DNA of 16,426 nucleotides, from positions 1 to 16,426 of the forward strand of contig JBEKCS010000077.1 of NCBI GenBank assembly GCA_050014755.1, in the 5' to 3' direction. A model generated the notes under the pieces. That model made no database searches, had not been told where the DNA came from, and saw only the letters and a program-made list of their open reading frames with translations. The translations under genes were made by a program, and so were the position numbers. Positions within the stretch are counted from its first letter, which is position 1. Each line of letters starts with the position of its first letter. Of the stretch, positions 1 through 6,684 are shown in pieces. The DNA is from Bog-756 sp050014755 (GTDB lineage: Bacteria; Actinomycetota; Acidimicrobiia; Acidimicrobiales; RAAP-2).

Positions 1-1
1 C

Positions 2-220
2 CACGAGACGGACACCGGTTCCCCCGAGGTGCAGATCGCCATTCTGAGCGAGCGCATCGTCCACCTGACCGAGCACCTCAAGGTGCACAAGGGCGACCAT
101 CACACCCGCCGTGGCCTGCTCAAATTGATCGGCCGTCGCCGTCGACTGCTCGACTACGTCCGGAACAACGATGTCGAGCGCTACCGCGAGATCATCGACC
201 GCCTCGGCCTTCGCCGCTAG
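2..220 (+). CDS. rpsO: 30S ribosomal protein S15, 5'-truncated by the window edge
   Basis: Small-subunit ribosomal protein S15, a primary 16S rRNA binding protein of the central domain. The visible 72 residues carry the family signature: HETDTGSPEVQIA, then a run of conserved basic residues (HTRRGLLKLIGRRRRLLDY) and the usual C-terminal end YREIIDRLGLRR. The reading frame is open from base 2, so the first 15-20 residues lie outside the window. A GTG at 29 is internal to this frame and is not the start, because conserved S15 sequence precedes it. It is followed by pnp, the classic rpsO-pnp pair, with structured RNA between the two genes. Confidence 0.97.
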   Translation, partial: HETDTGSPEVQIAILSERIVHLTEHLKVHKGDHHTRRGLLKLIGRRRRLLDYVRNNDVERYREIIDRLGLRR

Positions 221-235
221 GCGAACCGTTACGCC

Positions 236-257
236 CCGCCCGGCTCCGGCCGGGCGG
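236..257 (+). terminator. Stem-loop just after rpsO (attenuator or terminator-like)
   Basis: CCGCCCGGC pairs perfectly with GCCGGGCGG around a 4-nt TCCG loop, 15 bases after the rpsO stop. A short AATTTCT stretch follows, but there is no real T-tract. It could be a weak intrinsic terminator or attenuator that lowers pnp readthrough, or a 3'-end stabiliser of the rpsO message. Confidence 0.45.
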
Positions 258-267
258 TCGCAATTTC

Positions 268-317
268 TCCGCCGGCTCCGTGTCGGCGGATCGCAGGTCG
301 GCATCGAGCCGACCTGC
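268..317 (+). promoter_or_regulatory. Two adjacent stem-loops in the rpsO-pnp leader
   Basis: TCCGCCG (268-274) pairs with CGGCGGA (284-290). Immediately after it, GCAGGTCGGC (293-302) pairs perfectly with GCCGACCTGC (308-317) around a 5-nt loop. Neither is followed by a T-run. In other bacteria, including E. coli and Streptomyces, the rpsO-pnp spacer forms stem-loops that are cut by RNase III and mediate pnp control; assigning that role here is inference. Confidence 0.5.
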
Positions 318-391
318 TGCAGGAGCGGCCCCCGCACCGTGGGCGGTCGTACGTCACACCACAACGATTGGACTCCCGCCGAGGTCAGTCA

Positions 392-440
392 CCAGTTGCC
401 GATCACCGGGCCCGTAGCGGGCGGGGTGGCCGACAACTGG
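392..440 (+). promoter_or_regulatory. Long imperfect hairpin upstream of the pnp ribosome-binding site
   Basis: The outer stem is CCAGTTG (392-398) with CAACTGG (434-440). A mismatched middle section follows, then CACC (404-407) with GGTG (425-428), and an inner GCCCG-TAG-CGGGC hairpin (410-422). Its top is GC-rich and its base lies about 28 nt before the Shine-Dalgarno. Size and place resemble the RNase III-cut stem of the pnp leader in other bacteria, so autoregulation by PNPase is plausible but not shown. Confidence 0.5.
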
Positions 441-468
441 GAACTGGCTGTGGGGGTCCCCTAACCAC

Positions 469-474
469 AAGGAG
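469..474 (+). promoter_or_regulatory. Ribosome-binding site of pnp
   Basis: AAGGAG lies 4 nt before ATG 479. It is one of the clearest Shine-Dalgarno sequences in the window and fixes the pnp start at 479, rather than at the in-frame ATG at 368 that lies in the leader. Confidence 0.85.
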
Positions 475-478
475 CGTC

Positions 479-2932
479 ATGTCAGACGCCATTTCCGTTT
501 CGGCACCCATCAGCGGCACCGAGAAGACACTCAGCTTCGAAGCAGGAAAGCTGGCCCAGCTGGCAGACGGCGCCGTCGTCGGCCGGATCGGTGACACCGT
601 CCTCTTGGCCACGGCCACGGCGGCCCGCTCGGTCCGCGAGGGGGCGGACTTCTTCCCGCTCACCGTCGACATCGAGGAGCGGACGTACGCAGCGGGCAAG
701 ATCCCCGGCTCGTTCTTCCGTCGAGAGGGCAAGTCCTCGGACCAGGCCATCCTCACCTGCCGGCTCATCGACCGTCCGCTGCGACCGTCCTTCCCCAAGG
801 GCTTCCGCAACGAGGTCCACATCGTCGGCACCATCTTCGGCGCCGACCAGGTCAATCCGCACGACGTTCTCGCCATCAACTCGTCCTCGGCCGCGCTGAT
901 GCTTTCGGGCATCCCCTTCGAGGGACCGATCGGCGCCGTCCGGGTGGCCTACTCGACCGAAGGGCAGTGGATCCCGCACCCCACGTTCGAAGAGGGCGAT
1001 GCATCCACCTTCGAGCTGGTCGTCGCCGGTCGGGCACTGGATGACAGCGCCGACGCCGAGGTTGCCATCATGATGGTCGAGGCCGGTGGGTCCGAGCGCT
1101 CGTTCCAGTACTACGAAGAGGGTGCGCCCCAGGTGACCGAGGAGGTCCTCGCCGACGGTCTCGAGGCGGCCAAGACCTGGATCCGCGAGTCCATCGTCCT
1201 CCAGCGTGAGCTGGTCGCCGCCTATGTCGCCGCCCGTGGCCCGATCGAGGCGATCGAGTACTCGACCCTCGCCGACTACGGCGACGACGTGTGGGGCCGG
1301 GTGGAGGCCACCGGAACCGCCGGCCTGGCCGCGGCCAACATCTTGACCCCGAAGGCCGAGCGCAATGCCGCACTGGCCGAGGTCACCTCCGCGATCGTGA
1401 CCGAGCTGGCCGAGGAGTTCCCCGGTCGCGAGGGCGAGATCAAGGCGGCCGTGCGCAGCCTGACCAAGAAGCTGGTCCGCAAGCGGATCGTCGAAGACGG
1501 GCTCCGCATCGACGGGCGCACGACCACAGACATCCGCCCGCTGTCGGCCGAGGTCGACCTGTTCCCGACCGCCCACGGGTCGGCCCTGTTCCAGCGGGGT
1601 GAGACCCAGGTCCTCAATGTGACGACGCTGGGCATGCCCCGCATGAACCAGCTGCTCGACACCATCACGCCCGACGAGCACAAGCGGTACATGCACCACT
1701 ACAACTTCCCGCCGTTCTCGACCGGGGAGACCGGGTTCATGCGGGGGCCGAAGCGCCGGGAGATCGGCCACGGCCTGCTGGCCGAGCGGGCACTCCTGCC
1801 GGTCGTCCCCTACGAGGAGGACTTCCCCTACACGCTGCGTCTGGTCTCTGACGTCCTGTCGTCGAACGGCTCGACGTCGATGGCGTCGGTCTGCGGCTCG
1901 ACCCTCTCGATGATGGCCGCCGGCGTGCCCCTCAAGGCCCCCGTCGCCGGCATCGCCATGGGCCTCGTCTACGACGGCGGGACCTACGTCACCCTCACCG
2001 ACATCCTCGGTGCGGAGGACGCGTTCGGCGACATGGACTTCAAGGTGGCCGGGACCCGGGACGTGGTGACGGCTCTGCAGCTCGACACCAAGATCGACGG
2101 ACTACCGCTCGACGTCCTGACCAAGGCCCTCATGCAGGCCAAGGAGGCCCGCCTGACCATTCTCGACGTGATGGCCGGTGCCATCGCCGAGCCCCGTTCC
2201 GAGGTAGCCGAGTCGGCGCCGAAGATCATCTCGTTCGAGATCCCGATGGACAAGATCGGTGAGGTCATCGGCCCGAAGGGCAAGGTCATCAACGCCCTGC
2301 AGCAGGAGACCGGCGCGGACATCGCCGTCGACGACGACGGCATGGTCGGCACGGTGACCATCGGCGCCAAGGACGGCACGGCCGTCGAGGAGGCCCGTCG
2401 ACGCATCTCGACCATTCTCGACCCGCCGCTCGCCGAGGTCGGCGCCACGTACCAGGGCAAGGTCGTGAACATCACCAAGTTCGGTGCCTTCGTCAACATC
2501 CTTCCCGGTCGCGACGGTCTGCTCCACATCTCCAAGATGGGCCAGGGCAAGCGCATCGAGCGGGTGGAGGACGTCTTCGAGCTCGGCCAGGCGGTCGAGG
2601 TCAAGGTGGACGACATCGACCCGCAGGGCAAGGTCTCCCTGTCTCTGGCCGGTGAGGCCCCTGCGGCATCGGGTTCCTCGGGCGGTGGCGCCGGTCGTAG
2701 CGGCTCTCACGGCGGCTCGTCCCGCGGCGACCATGCCGACCCGGACAACGACTCCGACCACGGGCCCCGGCGCCAGCCGGCGCCGAGCGCCCCTGCCGGC
2801 GCCGCCTCGTTCGAGGACGCCTTCGAGGAGGAGCTGGTCCAGGAGTTCGGTGACCTCGGCCCGGCTGTCGTCGAGACGCCCGAGCGGTCGAGTGGTGGCG
2901 GAGGCGGCCGGGGCGGTCGTCGGCGCCGTTGA
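479..2932 (+). CDS. pnp: Polyribonucleotide nucleotidyltransferase (PNPase / GpsI)
   Basis: Phosphorolytic 3'-5' exoribonuclease that also makes 3' tails; the actinobacterial enzyme is also called guanosine pentaphosphate synthetase. Of 817 residues, about 15-150 form the first RNase PH domain (FFRREGKSSDQAILTCRLID) and about 343-575 the second (RIDGRTTTDIRPL, STGETGFMRGPKRREIGHG). The catalytic aspartates are D514 and D520 in AEDAFGDMDFKVAGT, matching E. coli D486 and D492 in spacing. A KH domain follows (about 584-645, IGEVIGPKGKVIN), then S1 (about 654-726, GKVVNITKFGAFVNI). The tail, 727-817, is unusual: Gly/Ser/Asp-rich, with an acidic segment at 777-794 and a Gly-Arg end. This makes the protein roughly 80-100 residues longer than typical PNPases. 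ATG 479 is chosen by its Shine-Dalgarno. Confidence 0.98.
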   Translation: MSDAISVSAPISGTEKTLSFEAGKLAQLADGAVVGRIGDTVLLATATAARSVREGADFFPLTVDIEERTYAAGKIPGSFFRREGKSSDQAILTCRLIDRPLRPSFPKGFRNEVHIVGTIFGADQVNPHDVLAINSSSAALMLSGIPFEGPIGAVRVAYSTEGQWIPHPTFEEGDASTFELVVAGRALDDSADAEVAIMMVEAGGSERSFQYYEEGAPQVTEEVLADGLEAAKTWIRESIVLQRELVAAYVAARGPIEAIEYSTLADYGDDVWGRVEATGTAGLAAANILTPKAERNAALAEVTSAIVTELAEEFPGREGEIKAAVRSLTKKLVRKRIVEDGLRIDGRTTTDIRPLSAEVDLFPTAHGSALFQRGETQVLNVTTLGMPRMNQLLDTITPDEHKRYMHHYNFPPFSTGETGFMRGPKRREIGHGLLAERALLPVVPYEEDFPYTLRLVSDVLSSNGSTSMASVCGSTLSMMAAGVPLKAPVAGIAMGLVYDGGTYVTLTDILGAEDAFGDMDFKVAGTRDVVTALQLDTKIDGLPLDVLTKALMQAKEARLTILDVMAGAIAEPRSEVAESAPKIISFEIPMDKIGEVIGPKGKVINALQQETGADIAVDDDGMVGTVTIGAKDGTAVEEARRRISTILDPPLAEVGATYQGKVVNITKFGAFVNILPGRDGLLHISKMGQGKRIERVEDVFELGQAVEVKVDDIDPQGKVSLSLAGEAPAASGSSGGGAGRSGSHGGSSRGDHADPDNDSDHGPRRQPAPSAPAGAASFEDAFEEELVQEFGDLGPAVVETPERSSGGGGGRGGRRRR

Positions 2933-2946
2933 GCACGCTCGCCTGT

Positions 2947-2975
2947 CGTGGGTCGGCCCCTGAGGCCGACCCACG
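2947..2975 (+). terminator. Perfect 12-bp hairpin after pnp
   Basis: CGTGGGTCGGCC pairs without mismatch with GGCCGACCCACG around the loop CCTGA, 14 nt after the pnp stop. It has no T-run, which is common for actinobacterial terminators. It probably ends the rpsO-pnp transcript or protects its 3' end. Confidence 0.75.
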
Positions 2976-3014
2976 GGGGCGGCGCACGCTGTCGGCCGGT
3001 ACCTCCGGGCCCAG

Positions 3015-4271
3015 ATGATCCGCACCGATTCCCTTCCTTCGGGCCTCACCCTGGTCACCGAGACGATGGACGAGGCCCGCTCGGTGTGCATCGGCTTCTG
3101 GGTGGGCACCGGTTCACGTGACGAGGACCCTGGCCTGGCCGGTGCCAGCCACTTCCTCGAACACCTGTTGTTCAAAGGAACCGACGACCGGTCCGCTTCG
3201 GCCATCGCCGAGGCCGTGGACGAGGTGGGGGGCGACTTCAACGCCTTCACCACGAAGGAGTACACCTCCTTCTACATCCGCCTCCTGGCCGAGGACGTCG
3301 ACCTCGGTCTCGACATCCTGTCGGACATCATGTGGCGCCCGGCCCTGCGGCCCGAGGACCTCGACGCCGAACGCCAGGTCATCCTCGACGAGATCCTCAT
3401 GCACGCCGACGAACCGTCCGACGAGGCGGCGGAACAGAGTTCGGCCATCCTCTTCCCCGACCACCCCTTGGGCCGAGAGGTACTCGGCACCGAATCCTCG
3501 GTCGCGGCGATGACGCCCGAACGGATCCGCACGTTCTTCGCGAACCACTACCTGCCGGGGAACATGGTGGTCGCCGTGGCCGGCGATCTCGACCACGACT
3601 CGTTCGTCGCGGGTCTGTCCAGTCGGGCCGGGGAGAACGAAGGCGGGGCAACCCCCGACCGGACCGCCCCCGGCGACCGGGTCGAGCCACTGCGGGTCAC
3701 CCGTCGATCGTCGGAACAGGCCCACGTGGTGGTCGCCGCCCGCTCGGTCGGTCGCAACGATCCGAGCCGCTATGCCCTGGCCGTCCTCAACCATGTCCTG
3801 GGTGGCGGGTTGTCCAGCCGGCTGTTCCAGGAGATCCGCGAGCGGCGTGGCCTCGCGTATTCGGTGTGGTCCGAACGGGTGGCCTATCTGGACGCGGGGT
3901 ACGTGAGCATCGGCTTCGGCACCGGACCCGAACACGTGGCCGAGGTGCTCGAGATCGTCACCGATCAACTCGCCGCCCTCGGAGCCGAAGGGATCACCGA
4001 CCGGGAGTTGGCCATCGCCAAGGGGAACCTCCGCGCCGAGACCCTCCTCGCCTGTGAGGACTCCGGTGCCCGGATGAGCCGAATCGGGGCCGCCATGCTC
4101 CTCCACGGCGAGGTCCTCTCGGTCGACGAGGTCCTGTCGCGGGTGGAGGCGCTCACCGCCGAGGACATCCACCGCGCCGCGCTGGACCTGGTGGCGTCTC
4201 CCCGCACACTGTCGGTGGTCGGGCCCTTCGACGAGTCGGACTTCGACACGGACGCGCTGGCGCTCGGGTAG
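3015..4271 (+). CDS. pepR: M16 family zinc metalloprotease (processing-peptidase-like, PepR)
   Basis: Zinc endopeptidase of the M16B type, related to the mitochondrial processing peptidase beta subunit; its physiological substrate is unknown in actinobacteria. The inverted zinc motif HxxEH is at H46-E49-H50 (GASHFLEHLLFKGT). The third ligand is E126 in AERQVILDE, 76 residues after H50, and the accompanying acidic residue is E119. The C-terminal half has the family's R278...Y282 pair in RRGLAYSVWSERVAYLDAGY. At 418 residues the length is normal for a single-chain M16B protein. Position next to pnp matches Mycobacterium pepR (Rv2782c) and the Streptomyces protease gene beside gpsI. There is no clear Shine-Dalgarno before ATG 3015. 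A weak TACCTC lies 9 nt upstream, so a short-leader promoter is possible. Confidence 0.93.
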   Translation: MIRTDSLPSGLTLVTETMDEARSVCIGFWVGTGSRDEDPGLAGASHFLEHLLFKGTDDRSASAIAEAVDEVGGDFNAFTTKEYTSFYIRLLAEDVDLGLDILSDIMWRPALRPEDLDAERQVILDEILMHADEPSDEAAEQSSAILFPDHPLGREVLGTESSVAAMTPERIRTFFANHYLPGNMVVAVAGDLDHDSFVAGLSSRAGENEGGATPDRTAPGDRVEPLRVTRRSSEQAHVVVAARSVGRNDPSRYALAVLNHVLGGGLSSRLFQEIRERRGLAYSVWSERVAYLDAGYVSIGFGTGPEHVAEVLEIVTDQLAALGAEGITDRELAIAKGNLRAETLLACEDSGARMSRIGAAMLLHGEVLSVDEVLSRVEALTAEDIHRAALDLVASPRTLSVVGPFDESDFDTDALALG

Positions 4272-4342
4272 GAACTGTCGGTAGGGCAGCGGGGGGGTGT
4301 GTGTCGGTCGGAAGCCTGCGGGGCCGAGCGGGCCTCCTTGGC

Positions 4343-4348
4343 TAGGGT
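4343..4348 (+). promoter_or_regulatory. Putative -10 element for leaderless dapB
   Basis: TAGGGT fits the actinobacterial TANNNT -10 pattern and ends 7 nt before ATG 4356, where transcription would begin. There is no Shine-Dalgarno between them. No good -35 is visible. Confidence 0.5.
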
Positions 4349-4355
4349 TGCCGCC

Positions 4356-5183
4356 ATGCGAGTCGGAGTGGTCGGCGCCGGTGGTCGGATGGGGCGGGAA
4401 GTATGCCGAACGGTACTCACCCGACCCGGCCTCGAGCTGGTGGCCGCGATCGACCCCGTCCATGCCGGGACGAGCATCTCGGCCCTGGCGGATCCCAACG
4501 GCCCCGAATCCACCGGGGGACTCACGGTGACCGCCGACCTCGAGGATCTGGTCACGGCCGGTGCCGAAGTAGTCGTGGACTTCACCCACCTGGAGGTATC
4601 CCGGGCAACCCTGGCGTTCTGCGCCGACGCGGGCATCCACGCCGTCGTCGGGACGACCGGGTTCACCGAGGACGACCTGGCCGAGCTCGGACGGCGGTTC
4701 GACCCGGAATCGGGGTGCAGGGCCAACTGCGTCGTGGCCGCCAATTTCGCCATCGGTGCCGTCCTCATGATGCGGTTCGCGGCGATGGCAGCGCCGTGGT
4801 TCGACAACGCCGAGATCATCGAGCTCCACCACGAAGCGAAGCGGGACGCACCGTCGGGGACGTCCCTGCGCACCGCGGAGGCCATGGCGACGACGCGGCG
4901 GGCGGCGTCCCGGGAGGAGTTCCCCCCCGATGCCACGGACGCGGTGGTGATCGAGGGAGCGCGGGGCGGCACCGGACCCGGCGGGATCCACATCCACTCG
5001 GTCCGTCTCCCGGGCCTGGTCGCCCACCAGGAGGTCCTGCTCGGGTCCCCCGGTCAGGGCCTCACCATCCGGCACGACTCCTTCGACCGGGTCTCGTTCA
5101 TGGACGGTGTGGTCCTGGCCGTCGAGATGGTGGCCTCCCGCCCGGGGCTGACACTCGGGCTCGAGCCGCTGCTCGGAATCTGA
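4356..5183 (+). CDS. dapB: 4-hydroxy-tetrahydrodipicolinate reductase
   Basis: Second step of the diaminopimelate/lysine branch: NAD(P)H-dependent reduction of hydroxytetrahydrodipicolinate, the DapA product. The N-terminus MRVGVVGAGGRMGRE is the dinucleotide-binding loop. VVGTTG, ANFAIGAVLMMRF and the catalytic signature ELHHEAKRDAPSGTS follow (H158, H159 and K162, matching H159, H160 and K163 of the E. coli enzyme). The reading frame extends 19 codons upstream to 4299, but that stretch resembles nothing in the family. ATG 4356 gives the normal N-terminus and a normal length (275 aa), and it is 7 nt after a -10 element. tetR1 starts 10 nt downstream, so the two are probably cotranscribed. 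Confidence 0.97.
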   Translation: MRVGVVGAGGRMGREVCRTVLTRPGLELVAAIDPVHAGTSISALADPNGPESTGGLTVTADLEDLVTAGAEVVVDFTHLEVSRATLAFCADAGIHAVVGTTGFTEDDLAELGRRFDPESGCRANCVVAANFAIGAVLMMRFAAMAAPWFDNAEIIELHHEAKRDAPSGTSLRTAEAMATTRRAASREEFPPDATDAVVIEGARGGTGPGGIHIHSVRLPGLVAHQEVLLGSPGQGLTIRHDSFDRVSFMDGVVLAVEMVASRPGLTLGLEPLLGI

Positions 5184-5193
5184 TCGGAGCCAC

Positions 5194-5769
5194 GTGGAGG
5201 CCACCCACCAGCGGATCGTCGAGGCGGCCTACGCCTGCGTGGCCCGACGCGGGGTGGCCAAGACGACGATCGAGGACGTCGCCCGGGAGGCCGGCCTGTC
5301 GAGGGCAACCGTCTACCGTTCGTTCCCGGGCGGCAGGGACGAGCTGATCAACGCCACCGTCGGCTGGGCGACCCGCGATTTCTTCGGCCGCCTGTACGAG
5401 CGGATCCAAGGTGCCGGGAGCCTGGAGGAGGTGATGGAGCGGGGCATCATGTTCGCCTACCGGTCGATCGTCGAGCACGAGGTGCTCCAGCGGGTCATGC
5501 AGACCGAGCCGGACAAGCTTCTTCCGATCCTCACCGTCGAGAGCAACAGGATCCGGGAAGGGATCGCTCTCGTCCTCACCCCCTACCTCCAGGATCGCGG
5601 TCTGGCCGCCGGGGTGGACCTGGCCGATGCCGCCGACTTCCTGGCCCGCATGGTGTTGTCCTACATCTCCGCTCCGGGCCGGTGGGACCTTGACGACCCG
5701 GAGCAGGTGGCACGCCTGGTGCGTTCGGAGCTCTTGGCGGGCGTGGTGGTACCGGCCGGCTCGCACTGA
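5194..5769 (+). CDS. TetR family transcriptional regulator (first of a tandem pair)
   Basis: 191-residue TetR-type repressor-like protein. The DNA-binding domain is at about 5-50, with the helix-turn-helix around 24-44 (TTIEDVAREAGLSRATVYRS, then FPGGRDE). The C-terminal ligand/dimer domain (about 60-191) contains MQTEPDKLLP and ARMVLSYISAPG. The start is GTG 5194, with GGAG at 5186-5189 and only 10 nt after the dapB stop, so translational coupling to dapB is likely. The protein aligns over both domains with the next regulator (22 of 29 residues identical from AKTT to RDE), indicating a tandem duplication. Ligand and target are not recognisable from sequence. Confidence 0.92.
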   Translation: MEATHQRIVEAAYACVARRGVAKTTIEDVAREAGLSRATVYRSFPGGRDELINATVGWATRDFFGRLYERIQGAGSLEEVMERGIMFAYRSIVEHEVLQRVMQTEPDKLLPILTVESNRIREGIALVLTPYLQDRGLAAGVDLADAADFLARMVLSYISAPGRWDLDDPEQVARLVRSELLAGVVVPAGSH

Positions 5770-5829
5770 CAGCCGGTCCGGCTTCCGATCGTGGGTCGCG
5801 GCGGGACCGCTCCACGGGGTTCGAAACTG

Positions 5830-5859
5830 TTGACGGTGAGACAAATTCTGACCTATCGT
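5830..5859 (+). promoter_or_regulatory. Promoter of the second tetR gene (-35 and -10)
   Basis: TTGACG (5830-5835), an 18-nt spacer, then TATCGT (5854-5859), followed after 7 nt by the GTG start at 5867. This is the best housekeeping-sigma promoter in the window and predicts leaderless translation of tetR2. A TTCGAA palindrome lies at 5820-5825; I see no convincing TetR operator palindrome overlapping the promoter. Confidence 0.7.
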
Positions 5860-5866
5860 TCCAGCT

Positions 5867-6598
5867 GTGAATGGGCAGCAGGGCGCGCTTCGCATGGTGG
5901 AGGACGACGCTGTCGAACCGCATGCCGGCGTACAGCCGCCACCGTCCGACTCGCCGCACCGGGTCCGAATCATCGACGGCACGCTCGCGTGCCTGGCCCG
6001 TCACGGAACCGTCAAGACAACCGTCGACGACATCGCCCGTGAGTCCGGCGTCTCGAGGGCAACGGTGTACCGAGCGTTCCCCGGTGGGCGGGACGAGATC
6101 CTGGCCGCGGTGGTCGACACGGAGATGGCCCGGCTGTTCTCGGCACTCGGAGTCCGCCTCGGCACCGCGGAGGGCCTGAGCCAGGCCCTGGTGGGCGGCA
6201 TCGTCGAAGCTTCGGTGCGTCTCCGGGACCACGCTGCGCTCCACTTCCTGGTCGAGCACGAACCCGGGATCATCCTGGGTCACCTCGCCTTCGAGGATTC
6301 GGATCGGCTCCTGACCACCGCGTCACGGTTCACGGCCCCGTTCCTCGCCCGGTGGATGCCGCCGGCCGAGGCCGAGCGGGTGGCCGAATGGGCCGCCAGG
6401 ATCGTCCTCTCCTACGCCATCGCCCCGTCGGGGCGGACCGATCTGTGCGACCCGGTCCAGGCCGGCCGGCTGGTGACGACCTTCATGCTTCCCGGCATCG
6501 AGGCGCTGCTGTCAGCGGCCGCCGGCACCATCGACATCACTCCGTACCGGGGAGACCGTGCGCCTACCGACGGACAAGGACCGGCGTCCGTCTCATGA
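5867..6598 (+). CDS. TetR family transcriptional regulator (second of a tandem pair)
   Basis: 243 residues. The first ~30 residues are an acidic/Pro-rich extension absent from its paralogue. The helix-turn-helix is at about 52-71 (VDDIARESGVSRATVYRAFP), and its SRATVYR segment is identical to that of the preceding TetR. The effector domain has VEHEPGIILG and ARIVLSYAIAPSG, aligning with MQTEPDKLLP and ARMVLSYISAPG of the first copy. GTG 5867 is chosen because a strong promoter ends 7 nt before it. An ATG at codon 10 is an alternative. Its stop overlaps the start of the His-rich microORF (ATGA), and the diiron gene follows. Control of that downstream unit, including autoregulation, is the natural inference. 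Confidence 0.92.
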   Translation: MNGQQGALRMVEDDAVEPHAGVQPPPSDSPHRVRIIDGTLACLARHGTVKTTVDDIARESGVSRATVYRAFPGGRDEILAAVVDTEMARLFSALGVRLGTAEGLSQALVGGIVEASVRLRDHAALHFLVEHEPGIILGHLAFEDSDRLLTTASRFTAPFLARWMPPAEAERVAEWAARIVLSYAIAPSGRTDLCDPVQAGRLVTTFMLPGIEALLSAAAGTIDITPYRGDRAPTDGQGPASVS

Positions 6599-6684
6599 AC
6601 CACCATCGAACCGCCCACTGTGACCTCGTCCTGAACCACCACGATCCACATCATCCGACCACCTACTGGGGGAACCTGACATGA
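6595..6684 (+). CDS. His-rich 29-residue microORF between tetR2 and the diiron gene
   Basis: Unrecognised short ORF. It starts at ATG 6595, whose last bases form the tetR2 stop (ATGA). Its own stop (6682-6684) overlaps the ATG of the diiron gene, again as ATGA. Such overlaps at both ends suggest translational coupling. The peptide has seven His and one Cys in 29 residues: HH at 3-4, H8-C9, HH at 15-16 and HH at 19-20 (core NHHDPHHP), then an aromatic TYWGN end. No signal peptide or membrane segment is seen. Metal binding or delivery to the downstream diiron protein is speculation. Against it being a gene: no strong Shine-Dalgarno, and 8 of 29 codons end in A or T, more than in neighbouring genes. 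It could instead be an AC-rich unstructured leader or a pure coupling ORF. Confidence 0.5.
   Translation: MNHHRTAHCDLVLNHHDPHHPTTYWGNLT
6668..6674 (+). promoter_or_regulatory. Ribosome-binding site of the diiron protein gene
   Basis: GGGGGAA lies 6 nt before ATG 6681 and inside the end of the microORF. It supports ATG 6681 rather than the in-frame ATG at 6693. Confidence 0.7.

Noticed and set aside
368..478. Upstream in-frame extension of pnp
   Set aside because: It runs through a hairpin-rich leader and lacks PNPase sequence; a clear Shine-Dalgarno precedes ATG 479.
482..1771. A 429-codon open frame antisense to pnp
   Set aside because: It lies wholly opposite a certain PNPase gene and has no recognisable motifs; long antisense frames are expected at this GC content.
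4299..4355. Upstream in-frame extension of dapB
   Set aside because: The extra 19 residues have no family similarity, and the -10 element lies within them; ATG 4356 gives the conserved start.
3114..5204. A 696-codon open frame antisense to the M16 protease and dapB
   Set aside because: It spans two well-supported genes and the gap between them, with Gly/Arg/Asp-rich sequence typical of a shadow frame.
5820..5830. AAC-T-GTT near TTCGAA as a KstR-like operator
   Set aside because: The half-sites are spaced one base apart instead of two, and the flanking bases do not match; there is no support for that regulator here.
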